Assembly: GCA_012518975.1 (NCBI GenBank)
Contig: JAAYRC010000245.1
Span: forward strand, 1 to 37,570
Origin: Clostridiales bacterium
Lineage (GTDB): Bacteria; Bacillota; Clostridia; Lachnospirales; Lachnospiraceae
DNA length: 37,570 nucleotides
Direction: 5' to 3'
Part shown: positions 16,752-26,179 of the stretch, piece after piece
How positions within the stretch are numbered: the stretch's first letter is position 1
How the letters are laid out: every line of letters begins with the position of its first letter
Program-made: the position numbers and the translations under genes
Notes under the pieces: model-generated
What the model was told of the DNA's origin: nothing
Seen by the model: the letters and a program-made list of their open reading frames with translations, nothing else
Database searches by the model: none

Positions 16752-17927
16752 CTAAGTAGCATTCTGTCTTTTTTTCTTAGCCACTACCAGAATCATAGCA
16801 ATAAACACAGCGGCAAATCCGATTTGAATAGCCATATACTGAAATATGGGTCTTAGATTTTTAATACCATAATTGCTTAGACTTCCTATTGTGTTATTTG
16901 CCCTAACATACCAATATGAAGGTAAGAAGCTTCCTACTTTTATAGTTGCAGAACCTAGAATTTCCTGTGGTACGAACATTCCGCCAAGGAATGCTAGCCC
17001 TAATGAGAGAGCTGTCGATAAAGCTTGTATAGCATTCTTTTCCTTTATAGATATACCAATAAGATAACTAATACATAAGGTAACCAGAGCAAAAACAAAG
17101 GAATTTATAACCATTAGCATAAAACCAAAGTCAAAACTACGAAGGGGATTAGCTAGGTAGCCGATAATAATAAGTATCGATAGATAAGCTACAACGAACA
17201 CCAAATTTGCTAATATAAGCTGAAAATTAAGTCCTCTAGATGATACAGGGGAAACAGACTGTCTTCTACTTATATCCAAGCCATTAAGTGACATCATAAC
17301 AGTACCAACACTTAATATAAAGCACACTATCATAATATAGCCCATATAATTAAAATAATACATATTAAATCCTGCAGAATCTATGCTCTTTTTCTTGCTT
17401 GATTCGATTATTATCTCTGTATCTTCTACAGGATTCATACTTAAAAAATTCGTAAGCTCTCCTATTTCAAATTCAGAATTATAATTTATATAAGTCTTTG
17501 CCATATTTAAATAATTATCAATCGCACTATCAACTGATTGCACTGGCATCATCTTATCCGGTTGAATTTCCTTAGTAAGCACAATCTCCTTTCCACTAAG
17601 AAATTCATCAGTAAAGCCCTTTGGTATAGTTAATATATAGTATACATCATGATAGAATAATGCATCCTTTCTCGCCCCTTCACTATCCTCTACATCAATA
17701 TATTTCACATAGCCTTCTAAGTAGGTTATGAATGCTTCAACAAATTCATTGTCACCATCATTATTAATAAGTAGAATCGGAACCTTACTTACTGCAAATT
17801 CTTTATTATCATCTCTAAATATCTGAAACGTAACAAGAAGGGTAATGGCAATAAACATAATACCGTATAAAAACAGACTAAGCATATGTTTCTTCATTAT
17901 TTTAAAATAAGTCCTAAATACTTGCAT
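16752..17927 (-). CDS. ABC-2 type permease (LnrN/M-like)
   Basis: The 391-aa protein has one N-terminal membrane helix, an extracytoplasmic domain of about 150 residues, then five more helices in the last 200 residues, the ABC2_membrane_3 layout. It includes PQEILGSATIKVGSFLPSYWYVRA, typical of the last loop. Its ATG overlaps the end of the next permease gene upstream by 14 nt, so the two subunits are translationally linked and probably form a heterodimer with the ATPase at 19072. Such systems export antibiotics, lipids or peptides. It ends with a Lys/Arg-rich tail. Confidence 0.87.
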   Translation of the reverse strand: MQVFRTYFKIMKKHMLSLFLYGIMFIAITLLVTFQIFRDDNKEFAVSKVPILLINNDGDNEFVEAFITYLEGYVKYIDVEDSEGARKDALFYHDVYYILTIPKGFTDEFLSGKEIVLTKEIQPDKMMPVQSVDSAIDNYLNMAKTYINYNSEFEIGELTNFLSMNPVEDTEIIIESSKKKSIDSAGFNMYYFNYMGYIMIVCFILSVGTVMMSLNGLDISRRQSVSPVSSRGLNFQLILANLVFVVAYLSILIIIGYLANPLRSFDFGFMLMVINSFVFALVTLCISYLIGISIKEKNAIQALSTALSLGLAFLGGMFVPQEILGSATIKVGSFLPSYWYVRANNTIGSLSNYGIKNLRPIFQYMAIQIGFAAVFIAMILVVAKKKRQNAT

Positions 17928-19056
17928 AAGTTTTCCTCCTTAATCCAAGATAGGATATGACTCCCAAGGCGACCGACATAAAAAGTAGTATACTTGTGTT
18001 AACATAAAAGCGATCTAGGTCGTCATAATAGTAGAGACTATAAAAGGAATCCGATATAAGACTTACAGGGTTGATATATGGCACAATCGGAACTTTTTTT
18101 ACTATTAAACCCTTTATCTCTACAATCATCATACCTGATAAAAAGGCGCTAATTAGAGTAAATGAAGTAGTTATAGCATCTTGTACACCAGTGCTTTTAT
18201 TTACCCATACCCCAACTGCTGCACCAAAAAAGAGTCCAAACATTTCACCTATTAAGCAGGCTAGAACCATCTGGGGTAATTGCCCTCCAAAACTGATTTT
18301 TAAGACCTTCAACATATAAATAATTAAAAGACAAATGCCAGCTGCATGGGCAGTGAAGGCTGCCAGCATATTAATAATAAGTAGCTTCATTTTATGAATT
18401 GGTGACACATTTATTCTGGCTCCACGACTAGACCTATTCCCCTGAATATTAATAACCTCATCCAGTCCCCAATTAACTGCCATCATACAAGTCATGGCCA
18501 ATAATGCATAAAAGTAGGTTAATGTTATATCTGGTTTTGCACCCTTATCTAACTCACTAGTAAAACTTTTATATTCCATAATATCATCCAGTAACCCTTG
18601 ACTTAATGCATCTGGATTCTTCATAAGAATTGCCTGAATCGTATAAGCAGACCTCTTATAGCTATCCAAAAATGACTTAACTATAGTCTCACTTATTCCA
18701 TTTTTCTTTACATATACCCTAACACCTTCGCCATTGACTATATAGGCAGTAATCTCATCTTCTCCAAGAGCTTTACTAGCTTCTTCAACATTCAAATATC
18801 TCACATTAAAAAGTGGAAGCCCTTGGGATATTTCCGCCTCCTCTAATACATCCTTCAGATAATCCATATCATTTTTGTAGCCTACATCCTCCACATATGC
18901 AATACTTATAGTCTCAAGATTATTTGATGAAAACATATCGGTAAAAGCAAAATAGAATAAGCTAGCAAGAAGGATGGGAAATGCATAACTCCAAAATATA
19001 TTTACTCTATTTCGAAAAAGGCACTTTAGCCTCGACTTATATAATTGAAAAACCAT
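17914..19056 (-). CDS. ABC-2 type permease (LnrM/N-like)
   Basis: This 380-aa permease has the same plan as its neighbour: one N-terminal helix (FWSYAFPILLASLFYFAF), an external domain, then five helices. The gene starts 15 nt after the ATPase stop and overlaps the next gene by 14 nt. The external domain carries several charged segments (MDYLKDVLEEAEI). With the ATPase and the divergent two-component system it matches the composition of the LnrLMN exporter of Bacillus; the substrate here is unknown. Confidence 0.87.
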   Translation of the reverse strand: MVFQLYKSRLKCLFRNRVNIFWSYAFPILLASLFYFAFTDMFSSNNLETISIAYVEDVGYKNDMDYLKDVLEEAEISQGLPLFNVRYLNVEEASKALGEDEITAYIVNGEGVRVYVKKNGISETIVKSFLDSYKRSAYTIQAILMKNPDALSQGLLDDIMEYKSFTSELDKGAKPDITLTYFYALLAMTCMMAVNWGLDEVINIQGNRSSRGARINVSPIHKMKLLIINMLAAFTAHAAGICLLIIYMLKVLKISFGGQLPQMVLACLIGEMFGLFFGAAVGVWVNKSTGVQDAITTSFTLISAFLSGMMIVEIKGLIVKKVPIVPYINPVSLISDSFYSLYYYDDLDRFYVNTSILLFMSVALGVISYLGLRRKTYASI

Positions 19057-19071
19057 ATTATTACCACCTTT

Positions 19072-20004
19072 CTAGTCCCTTAGTTCCTTACCAGTGATTT
19101 CAAGAAACACATCATTTAATGTTGGTAGCTGTGTAAATACTTTACCAAAACTTATATTATTACTCTCCATATAGTGGAGGACCTGTAATAGGTTGTTCTT
19201 GCCTTTTCCTGATTTTATCTCCAGTTGATTATTTTCATATGTAATAGAAAGGACATTTTGCATTTGTCTTAACATCATAATCTGGTCTTCAGTAATCTGG
19301 AATGTTTCTATGGTAATCTTTTCTCCAATCGAAATCATCCCCTTTAGTTCTTCCTTAGTACCCGAAGCTACAACCCTCCCTTTATCAATAATAGCTATCT
19401 TACTACATATCTGCTCTATCTCCTCCATATAATGAGAGGTATATATAATTGTAGCTCCCTGTTCATTAAGCTGCTTAATTCCTTCAAGGATCTTGTTTCT
19501 ACTCTGAGGATCAACTGCTACTGTAGGCTCATCCAATATAATTAGCTTCGGCTTATGAACTACACCACAGGCAATATTTAATCTTCGAAGCAATCCTCCA
19601 CTAAGTTTTTTAGGATAGAACTTTGCATAATCCTCTAAAGCAACAAACTTTATAGCTTCCTCGGTAAGTTCATTTACCTTCTTCTTATCATTAATGTACA
19701 AGCTGCAAAAATACTGGATATTTTCATACACAGTCAGCTCATCAAATACGGCCACATTTTGCATGATAAGACCAATATTTCGTTTAATATCGAACTCATC
19801 AGGACCCATGGGCTTGCCAAAAACCTCTATGCTTCCCTTATCATATTTTAAGAGAGCTAATATGCAATTAATAGCTGTAGTCTTTCCTGAACCGTTAGGT
19901 CCTAATAGGCCAAATATCTCGCCTTCTTCAACCTCAAAATTCAAATAATCCAGTGCAACAAGCTTTCCATACCTCTTTACAAGTCCATCTACCTTTACTA
20001 TCAT
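19072..20004 (-). CDS. ABC transporter ATP-binding protein (drug/lantibiotic-exporter type)
   Basis: Walker A GPNGSGKTT, Q-loop LIMQNVAVFDELT, signature LSGGLLRRLNIA, Walker B LIILDEPT and the H-loop TSHYMEE are all present. The 310-aa length includes a C-terminal extension of about 90 residues, as in the DrrA/CcmA-like group. It energises the two ABC-2 permeases encoded directly downstream. The start follows AGGAGG by 9 nt. The gene is divergent from the histidine kinase across a 290-bp region with operator-like repeats, so the response regulator is likely to control this operon. Confidence 0.95.
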   Translation of the reverse strand: MIVKVDGLVKRYGKLVALDYLNFEVEEGEIFGLLGPNGSGKTTAINCILALLKYDKGSIEVFGKPMGPDEFDIKRNIGLIMQNVAVFDELTVYENIQYFCSLYINDKKKVNELTEEAIKFVALEDYAKFYPKKLSGGLLRRLNIACGVVHKPKLIILDEPTVAVDPQSRNKILEGIKQLNEQGATIIYTSHYMEEIEQICSKIAIIDKGRVVASGTKEELKGMISIGEKITIETFQITEDQIMMLRQMQNVLSITYENNQLEIKSGKGKNNLLQVLHYMESNNISFGKVFTQLPTLNDVFLEITGKELRD

Positions 20005-20149
20005 ACTCCTAACCTCCTATATAAAATATACATCTCATTTAAAAATCGGAAATTTACCTTCATTAAGGGTTTCTATCTTTTCTTATATACATCGATAAAA
20101 AAATATATATCTTTTGATAATTCAACTATATACTAATAATCAATCCCAG

Positions 20150-20212
20150 TGTAGTGAACCCCGTCACTACATCCCATGACAAATGTCATTATTGTCATTA
20201 GATAACATGTCA
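20150..20212. promoter_or_regulatory. Operator-like cluster between ABC operon and histidine kinase
   Basis: TGTAGTGA-N6-TCACTACA (20150-20171) is an 8-bp inverted repeat. Next to it ATGACA-N2-TGTCAT (20176-20189) is another palindrome, with further TGTCA copies at 20193 and 20208. The 290-bp divergent gap is otherwise AT-rich. Binding by the LuxR-type response regulator is the obvious inference. Confidence 0.55.
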
Positions 20213-20221
20213 CATCTCTAA

Positions 20222-20249
20222 TTGACAATCATTCCTTCTCATGTAATAC
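20222..20249 (+). promoter_or_regulatory. Promoter of the histidine kinase gene
   Basis: Exact TTGACA, 16-bp spacer and TAATAC, just downstream of the operator cluster and about 45 nt before the start codon. Confidence 0.65.
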
Positions 20250-20294
20250 TGAAAATAAACTTACCAAATAAAGACTTATTAAGGATTAGATGAA

Positions 20295-21407
20295 ATGAAT
20301 GAATTATTTGATAAAACACTATTATTTATATCTTGTATGGTAATATACGTAATGAATGACAATAATCTCTATGCAGTGATACCTGCTATACTTACCATAC
20401 TTATAAGCTGTCTTTCCTATTATTTTGAGAATGATAGGATGTCCTTATTTGGCTGCCTTATATTCGCACTTGTATGCATTATTAAACCTAGCTATATAAT
20501 CTTTTTACCAATTCTTCTATATGATATAATTCATAGTAAATATCAGGCCTATGCTATGATAATAATTTTTCTATTTATAATAAATAATAGGTATTATAGC
20601 TTGTCAATTTTTACACTTACCATACTTATATTACTTTTTACTATTCACTTAAAATTAAAGACATATAAGTTTGAGACATTACAAAGTGAATATAACGAAC
20701 TTCGTGATTCATCCTCATCCTATTCTCAGTTATTAGAAGAAAAAAATCGAAGTATATTAAAAAATCAAGATTACGAAATTAACTTGGCCACCCTGAATGA
20801 GCGTAACCGTATCTCTAAGGATATTCATGATAGTATTGGTCATCTTTTATCCAGAGCCATCTTACAGGTTGGAGCCCTACTGACCATCACCAGGGATAAA
20901 ACTACTCATGAAGAACTATCAAAGCTTAAAAATTCCCTGTCCCTAGGAATGGATGATATTCGTAACAGTATACATAACATGTACGATGAATCCGTTGATT
21001 TATATAGTCAGATTAAACAAATCATTAAGGAATTTACTTTTTGTAAGGTGAACTTTGAATACGATATCACTAATACACCTCCCATAGCCCTAAGATATTG
21101 CTTTATCTCTATAACCAAAGAAGCTCTAGCTAATATAATCAAACACTCTAATGCAAGCCAGGCAAATATTACTATCAGAGAACATCCCGCTCTTTACCAA
21201 CTGATAATAAGAGATAATGGAACTATAAGTAAACAAAATAATGATCAGATATCCAATATTCAAAAGTCTCTTGAATATAGGGATGGTTTAGGGATTAGGA
21301 ATATCTCCGACAGGGTTAAGGGCTTTAATGGTAATCTAAATATATCCACAGAAGATGGCTTTAAAATATTCATTACAATACCAAAATCAAAGCCCATCAA
21401 TGAATAA
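20295..21407 (+). CDS. Sensor histidine kinase, HisKA_3/NarL-class
   Basis: The first 120 residues form about five or six membrane helices with hardly any external loops, so the input is probably sensed within the membrane. A coiled coil (about 125-165) leads to the HisKA_3 motif NERNRISKDIHDSIGH with phospho-acceptor His178, and then an ATPase domain with KEALANIIKHSNAS (N box) and DGLGIRNISDRV (G box). The gene has its own promoter, and the response regulator follows after 94 nt. Intramembrane-sensing kinases next to ABC-2 exporters, such as LnrJ, usually respond to membrane-active compounds. Confidence 0.92.
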   Translation: MNELFDKTLLFISCMVIYVMNDNNLYAVIPAILTILISCLSYYFENDRMSLFGCLIFALVCIIKPSYIIFLPILLYDIIHSKYQAYAMIIIFLFIINNRYYSLSIFTLTILILLFTIHLKLKTYKFETLQSEYNELRDSSSSYSQLLEEKNRSILKNQDYEINLATLNERNRISKDIHDSIGHLLSRAILQVGALLTITRDKTTHEELSKLKNSLSLGMDDIRNSIHNMYDESVDLYSQIKQIIKEFTFCKVNFEYDITNTPPIALRYCFISITKEALANIIKHSNASQANITIREHPALYQLIIRDNGTISKQNNDQISNIQKSLEYRDGLGIRNISDRVKGFNGNLNISTEDGFKIFITIPKSKPINE

Positions 21408-21501
21408 GCACTATGTATTGAAAAATAACCACGAAATGCTAGCATAGGCTTACAATTATATAAGCTGATATTATTTTGAATTATCAAAAGGGGGAAGCAC
21501 T

Positions 21502-22128
21502 ATGAAGGTTTTACTAATAGATGATGATAAACTAGTCTGCTCTTCATTAAAAATTATATTGTCTGCAGACTCTGATATAAAAGTAGTAGGAACTGGCAAC
21601 TCTGGGCTTGAAGCTATAGACCTATACGAAAGTCTTAGACCAGACCTACTCTTAATGGATATTAGAATGGAGCAAATGTCCGGACTAGAGGCGGGGGAAA
21701 TTATCCTTAATAAACATAAAGATGCAAAGATTTTATATCTTACCACCTTTCTAGATGATGACTATATAATAAAAGCCCTCCGCATTGGTGCAAAGGGTTA
21801 TATGCTAAAGCAAGATTATGAAAGCATTATACCAGCCATAAAGGCTGTAAATACTGGACAGAATGTATACGGAAACGAGATAATAACCAAACTACCAGGC
21901 CTTATAGGAAGACCAGAAATCAAAAATAATTTAGACCATATTGGTATTTCTGAGAGAGAATTTGACATCATTAAAAAAATAGCAGACGGTTTTTCTAATA
22001 AGGAAATTGCTGAAAGTCTTTTCCTTAGTGAAGGTACCGTCCGCAACAATATCAGTAATATATTAGATAAGCTAGACTTAAGGGATCGTACTCAGATTGC
22101 TGTATATTACTATAAAAACATATCATAA
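21502..22128 (+). CDS. Response regulator, NarL/LuxR family
   Basis: An N-terminal receiver domain has the acidic pocket IDDD, phospho-acceptor Asp53 (LLLMDIRM) and the conserved Lys in GYMLKQD. A LuxR-type helix-turn-helix follows (ISEREFDIIKKIADGFSNKEIAESLFLSEGTVRNNISNILDKL). The 208-aa length is standard. AAGGGGG precedes the ATG. It is the partner of the kinase just upstream and probably binds the repeats at 20150-20212. Its last codons overlap the 3' end of the convergent lpdA gene by 6 bp, leaving no room for an intergenic terminator. Confidence 0.94.
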   Translation: MKVLLIDDDKLVCSSLKIILSADSDIKVVGTGNSGLEAIDLYESLRPDLLLMDIRMEQMSGLEAGEIILNKHKDAKILYLTTFLDDDYIIKALRIGAKGYMLKQDYESIIPAIKAVNTGQNVYGNEIITKLPGLIGRPEIKNNLDHIGISEREFDIIKKIADGFSNKEIAESLFLSEGTVRNNISNILDKLDLRDRTQIAVYYYKNIS

Positions 22129-23529
22129 TACCCTTCTTGGCATTATGTGAATCGCCATTCCCTCAATATCATCTGCTGCCTCAGTAATTGCCTCCTCATA
22201 AGTGGGATGAGGCCTAATAATTGATGCTAAATCCTTACTAGTAAGTTTCTTAGAAATTGCTAGGCCTAGCTCACCAATCATATCTGTTGCCCTATCACAT
22301 AAAAGCTGTGCTCCCAAAATCCTTCCTGTATCAGCTTGGCATACCAGCTTAATAAAGCCCCTCTCACCCATAGATAATAGGGTTTTACTATTGCCAAGCA
22401 TTGGATACTTACCAACCTTAACCTGGTATCCTGCTTCCTTAGCCTCTGCCTCATCCATTCCTACAGTGGCCACCTCAGGAGCTGTATAGATACAAGAGGG
22501 TATTATCTCTAAGTCTATGGAGGGGGTAAGTCCGCAGATTCTTTCCACAGCAACAATTCCCTGGGCAGATGCTGCATGAGCAAGCTGTTTTCCACGAATT
22601 ACGTCTCCAATTGCGTATACTCCAGGAATACTAGTCTCAAAATCAGCATTTACCTTTATACAAGAACCATCCATTTCAGGAGACAGTCCTTGTCCAAACA
22701 AGCCTTCTGTATTTGCCTGTCGCCCTACTGATAATAAAATTCCATCAGCTTGACTTGTCTTAGGCTTATCCTTCTCAATATATTCACAAACCAATCCATC
22801 AGATTCTTTAATATTAGTAACCTTGGCCCTAGTATGGATGGTGACTCCTTTTCTTTTAAGTCCCATGGAAATGCTTTGGGATATCTCCTTATCCATGCCA
22901 CTAAGAATCCTGTCCATAGCCTCAATAATCTCCACATCACAGCCAAGCTCATTATAAATACTTGCCATCTCAACACCTATAACGCCACCGCCAATAATTA
23001 TAAGCTTATTATAAAGCCTAGCTTGGCCCGATAAAAGATGGTCACTTGTAAAGACATTTTCAAGATCCTTACCTGGGATATTAGGTATTAGGGGTACTGA
23101 ACCTGTTGCAATTAGGATATTATCTGCCTGAATATCAGTCCTATCCCCATTAGCTTCAATTTTTACAAGACCAGGATCAATAATACATGCTGCCCCTTGT
23201 AATACTGTAACACCGTTTCCCTTAAGCAGCCCCTCTATTCCCTTTTGAATCCTTGCTACGACCTCATCCTTTCTTTCCATGAGTTTGTCATAGTCTAGGC
23301 TTATTCCTGTAAATGAAATACCCGCCTCTTCCATACTCCTTGCCTCAGAAAGAAAACGAGTACTATGCATTAAGGTTTTTGTAGGAATGCATCCACGGTT
23401 AAGGCAGGTTCCACCTATATCTCTTTTTTCTATTAGTGCAGTCCTTTTTCCCAGCTTGGCTGCCTTTATAGCCGCCACATATCCACCAGGACCAGATCCT
23501 ATAACTATTAAATCATACTTATCCATCAT
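22123..23529 (-). CDS. lpdA: Dihydrolipoyl dehydrogenase (glycine cleavage L protein)
   Basis: The enzyme reoxidises dihydrolipoyl-GcvH with NAD+. An FAD-binding GSGPGGYVAAI, the redox disulfide GGTCLNRGCIP, an NAD-binding GGGVIGVEMASIYNELG, the second FAD motif VYAIGDVI and the C-terminal catalytic HPTYEE are intact. There is no N-terminal lipoyl domain. The ORF track starts at a GTG upstream of the AAGGAGGA site; I use the ATG at 23529, which gives MMDKYDLIV. It is the last gene of the gcv operon, 54 nt after lplA, which marks it as dedicated to glycine cleavage rather than to pyruvate dehydrogenase. Confidence 0.94.
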   Translation of the reverse strand: MMDKYDLIVIGSGPGGYVAAIKAAKLGKRTALIEKRDIGGTCLNRGCIPTKTLMHSTRFLSEARSMEEAGISFTGISLDYDKLMERKDEVVARIQKGIEGLLKGNGVTVLQGAACIIDPGLVKIEANGDRTDIQADNILIATGSVPLIPNIPGKDLENVFTSDHLLSGQARLYNKLIIIGGGVIGVEMASIYNELGCDVEIIEAMDRILSGMDKEISQSISMGLKRKGVTIHTRAKVTNIKESDGLVCEYIEKDKPKTSQADGILLSVGRQANTEGLFGQGLSPEMDGSCIKVNADFETSIPGVYAIGDVIRGKQLAHAASAQGIVAVERICGLTPSIDLEIIPSCIYTAPEVATVGMDEAEAKEAGYQVKVGKYPMLGNSKTLLSMGERGFIKLVCQADTGRILGAQLLCDRATDMIGELGLAISKKLTSKDLASIIRPHPTYEEAITEAADDIEGMAIHIMPRRVL

Positions 23530-23583
23530 TAGATGTTTCCTCCTTAACACTTATCCTATAACCTGCCTCATCATTAATAATAC

Positions 23584-24579
23584 TTAAACTTCTTCACGTA
23601 TAAGCTGTATTAAATCCTTTAGAATCTTCCCCTTATCCATATCAGGCTGGGCATAGCTTAGGGCATCTTCCATAGCATCTGCTGTAAAGGCCTTACCAAG
23701 TAAAAATCCTGGTATCTGTTCAAATAGGTCTGTATCAAGACAATCAGAATAAGCCTGGCAGTCGGTAATTATTCCACCATTTACAACAAATTGAAGTTCT
23801 ATATCTCCCCAGCCAAACCTTCTTTCAAGGCTATCGCTAAACTCTATTTTCTTTCCAAAATTCCATTCCCAAGAGGAGAACTTCTCTGTTCTCTTATCTA
23901 AATCCTCTTTATCTAAGGATGATGAATCCATCCTTATTGGTTCCAATCCATAGGCCTTTCCAAATCCAACTATAAGCTCAGTCTTCAATCTATCGATGGT
24001 AAGATCATGCCTGTATTCTATAAGGTTAGCAACCCTAGATTTGACAGAGTCTACCCCCTTTGACTTAAGCTTGGCTTTTGATACATTCAAATATTTTGAA
24101 AGGCTTGGCATATCCACATCCACCAAAATTGTTCCATGATGGTAGCACTTATCACCTGTTGAATAAAATGCATTGCCAGAGAACTTCTTCTCCTCTACGA
24201 TTATATCATTTCGTCCTGATTTTATAGCTGGTATACCCAAATTATTAACAGCCTTAATTATTACATCTAGCTGCTTAGCAACATTATAATTATCCTTTGT
24301 CACTAGAAAGGTGAAATTTAGATTTCCTAAGTCGTGATAAACTGCCCCGCCACCTGATAGCCTTCTAACTAGTCGCCCTTGGTCCTGGCCCAAATCTTTA
24401 ATAAGGCATTCCTTCCAAGGATTTTGGTTTCTTCCAACAACAACTGTTTTCTCGTTCTGCCATAGATAAAGGATGCACTCATCCTCTGTCACATTGTCTA
24501 GCAGATATTCCTCCAAAGCCAAATTCTTATAAGGGTCTGTCTCATTTGTAATTAAATATCTAATTTGTTTAATAGCCAT
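23584..24579 (-). CDS. lplA: Lipoate-protein ligase A
   Basis: The enzyme activates free lipoate with ATP and transfers it to the lipoyl-lysine of GcvH. Motifs include the N-terminal NLALEEYLLDN, RRLSGGGAVYHDLGNLNFTF (lipoate pocket), GRNDIIVEEKKFSGNAFY with the catalytic Lys in KFSGNA, and HHGTILVD. The 331-aa protein includes the C-terminal accessory domain. A GTG directly precedes the chosen ATG and is an alternative start. Lying between gcvPB and lpdA, it shows that this organism can load its glycine cleavage H protein with scavenged lipoate. Confidence 0.93.
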   Translation of the reverse strand: MAIKQIRYLITNETDPYKNLALEEYLLDNVTEDECILYLWQNEKTVVVGRNQNPWKECLIKDLGQDQGRLVRRLSGGGAVYHDLGNLNFTFLVTKDNYNVAKQLDVIIKAVNNLGIPAIKSGRNDIIVEEKKFSGNAFYSTGDKCYHHGTILVDVDMPSLSKYLNVSKAKLKSKGVDSVKSRVANLIEYRHDLTIDRLKTELIVGFGKAYGLEPIRMDSSSLDKEDLDKRTEKFSSWEWNFGKKIEFSDSLERRFGWGDIELQFVVNGGIITDCQAYSDCLDTDLFEQIPGFLLGKAFTADAMEDALSYAQPDMDKGKILKDLIQLIREEV

Positions 24580-24658
24580 CACTTTTCCCGCCTGTCAATG
24601 TAGTTTTATTAATACTCCCTAGAATAGCTTGCTCTACTTAATATTAACTCATAGCTAT

Positions 24659-26101
24659 TCAACTATTAAACTTGTAGCGTAGAACCGGATTTCTTGCCGC
24701 CATCACCTCGTCAGGTCGTCCTATATGGGTTGTTGTAGGACTCTTATGGACCGCTTCCGGGTCCTTGCATGCCCTATTATATACCTCTTTATATATGGCT
24801 ATAGCTTCATCCAAGCTTTCCTTAGTTTCCGTCTCTGTAGGCTCAACCATTAAAGCCTCTGCTACAATTAAAGGAAAATACATTGTTGGAGGATGCATAT
24901 TATAATCTAAAAGTGTTTTAGCAAAATCTAAGGCTGACACACCCTTGTCCTTCTTAAGGTCAGATAGAGAAATGACAAACTCATGCATACAACGTCCATG
25001 GCCAAAGGGTATATTAAGTGTATCCTTTAGCATATGCATCATATAATTAGCATTTAAGACAGCATTTTCAGAAGCTAGTTTTAATCCTTCACTTCCCAAT
25101 GTCATCATATAGGTAAGGGCACGGACTATAACTAAAAAATTACCATAAAAATCCTTAACCCTACCTATGCTCTTTTCATTCTTATCTTCAAAGCAAAGCA
25201 TACCATCCTTATCAACTATTCTTGGAGATGGTAGATATTTTGCCAATATATCCTTGCAGCCTACAGGTCCAGCTCCAGGTCCTCCCCCTCCATGAGGAGT
25301 AGAAAAGGTCTTATGTAGGTTTAAATGAACTACATCAAACCCCATATCACCAGGCCTTGCCACTCCCATAATAGCATTAAGGTTGGCACCATCATAATAA
25401 TTCAAGCCTCCTGCTTCATGGACTATACTTGTAATCTCAAGTATATCCTCCTCAAACAGACCAATTGTGTTTGGATTGGTAAGCATGAAGCCTGCAGTAT
25501 CCTCACCTACTACTTTTTTTAGGGCTTCAACATCTACAAAACCCTCATCAGTAGAGGGAATATTTATAACCTTAAAGCCTGCCATAGCAGCACTGGCAGG
25601 ATTAGTACCGTGGGCAGAATCAGGAACAATTATCTTATCTCGTTTAGTATCTTTCCTGTCCTGGTGGTATGCCCAGATAAGTTTTAAACCAGTATATTCA
25701 CCATGGGCTCCTGCTGCAGGCTGAAAATCCATCTTATCCATACCAGTTATTTTACTAAGGTACTTATCAGCCAACTGATATATCTCAAGACAACCCTGGA
25801 CCGTATGAATAGGCTGTAGGGGATGAATATCAGAAAATCCAGAAAGTCTTGCCATCTCATCATTTATCTTAGGATTATATTTCATAGTACAAGAACCAAG
25901 GGGATAGAATCCATTATTTACGCCAAAGGTTCTATTCGCAAGCTTGGTATAATGTCTGCTAATTTCAGTTTCAGAGACTTGAGGAAGGTTAAGCTCCTTC
26001 TTTCTTTTAAACCTCTCACTAAGCTTAAAATCAGCTACATCACTTTCTGGTATTAAATCTAATCCTCGATCCACATTTCCCTTCTCAAAGATAAGCTTCA
26101 T
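24659..26101 (-). CDS. gcvPB: Glycine dehydrogenase (decarboxylating) subunit 2
   Basis: This is the PLP-carrying half of split P protein, which decarboxylates glycine and passes the aminomethyl group to lipoyl-GcvH. The PLP lysine lies in NLHKTFSTPHGGGGPGAGP. Other motifs are GSCTMKYNP near the N terminus, PAAGAHGEYTGL and DSAHGTNPASA. The 480-aa length is standard. GAGAGG lies just before the ATG. A GC-rich hairpin occupies the gap after gcvPA. The subunit functions as a heterotetramer with GcvPA. Confidence 0.96.
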   Translation of the reverse strand: MKLIFEKGNVDRGLDLIPESDVADFKLSERFKRKKELNLPQVSETEISRHYTKLANRTFGVNNGFYPLGSCTMKYNPKINDEMARLSGFSDIHPLQPIHTVQGCLEIYQLADKYLSKITGMDKMDFQPAAGAHGEYTGLKLIWAYHQDRKDTKRDKIIVPDSAHGTNPASAAMAGFKVINIPSTDEGFVDVEALKKVVGEDTAGFMLTNPNTIGLFEEDILEITSIVHEAGGLNYYDGANLNAIMGVARPGDMGFDVVHLNLHKTFSTPHGGGGPGAGPVGCKDILAKYLPSPRIVDKDGMLCFEDKNEKSIGRVKDFYGNFLVIVRALTYMMTLGSEGLKLASENAVLNANYMMHMLKDTLNIPFGHGRCMHEFVISLSDLKKDKGVSALDFAKTLLDYNMHPPTMYFPLIVAEALMVEPTETETKESLDEAIAIYKEVYNRACKDPEAVHKSPTTTHIGRPDEVMAARNPVLRYKFNS

Positions 26102-26117
26102 ATATACCTCTCAATCC

Positions 26118-26131
26118 GCCGCATCCGCGGC
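26118..26131 (-). promoter_or_regulatory. GC-rich intercistronic hairpin between gcvPA and gcvPB
   Basis: Minus strand GCCGC-GGAT-GCGGC forms a five-pair all-GC stem about 5 nt before the gcvPB ribosome site. There is no U-tract, so it is not a terminator. It may protect the 3' fragment of the transcript or modulate translation. Confidence 0.4.
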
Positions 26132-26179
26132 ATATATAATCAATGAAGATTCCACATCTTATAAATCAAGTATGGTCAT

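Noticed and set aside
20005-20294. Small gene in the 290-bp ABC/kinase divergent gap
   Set aside because: No ORF with a ribosome site; only promoters and operator-like repeats are visible.
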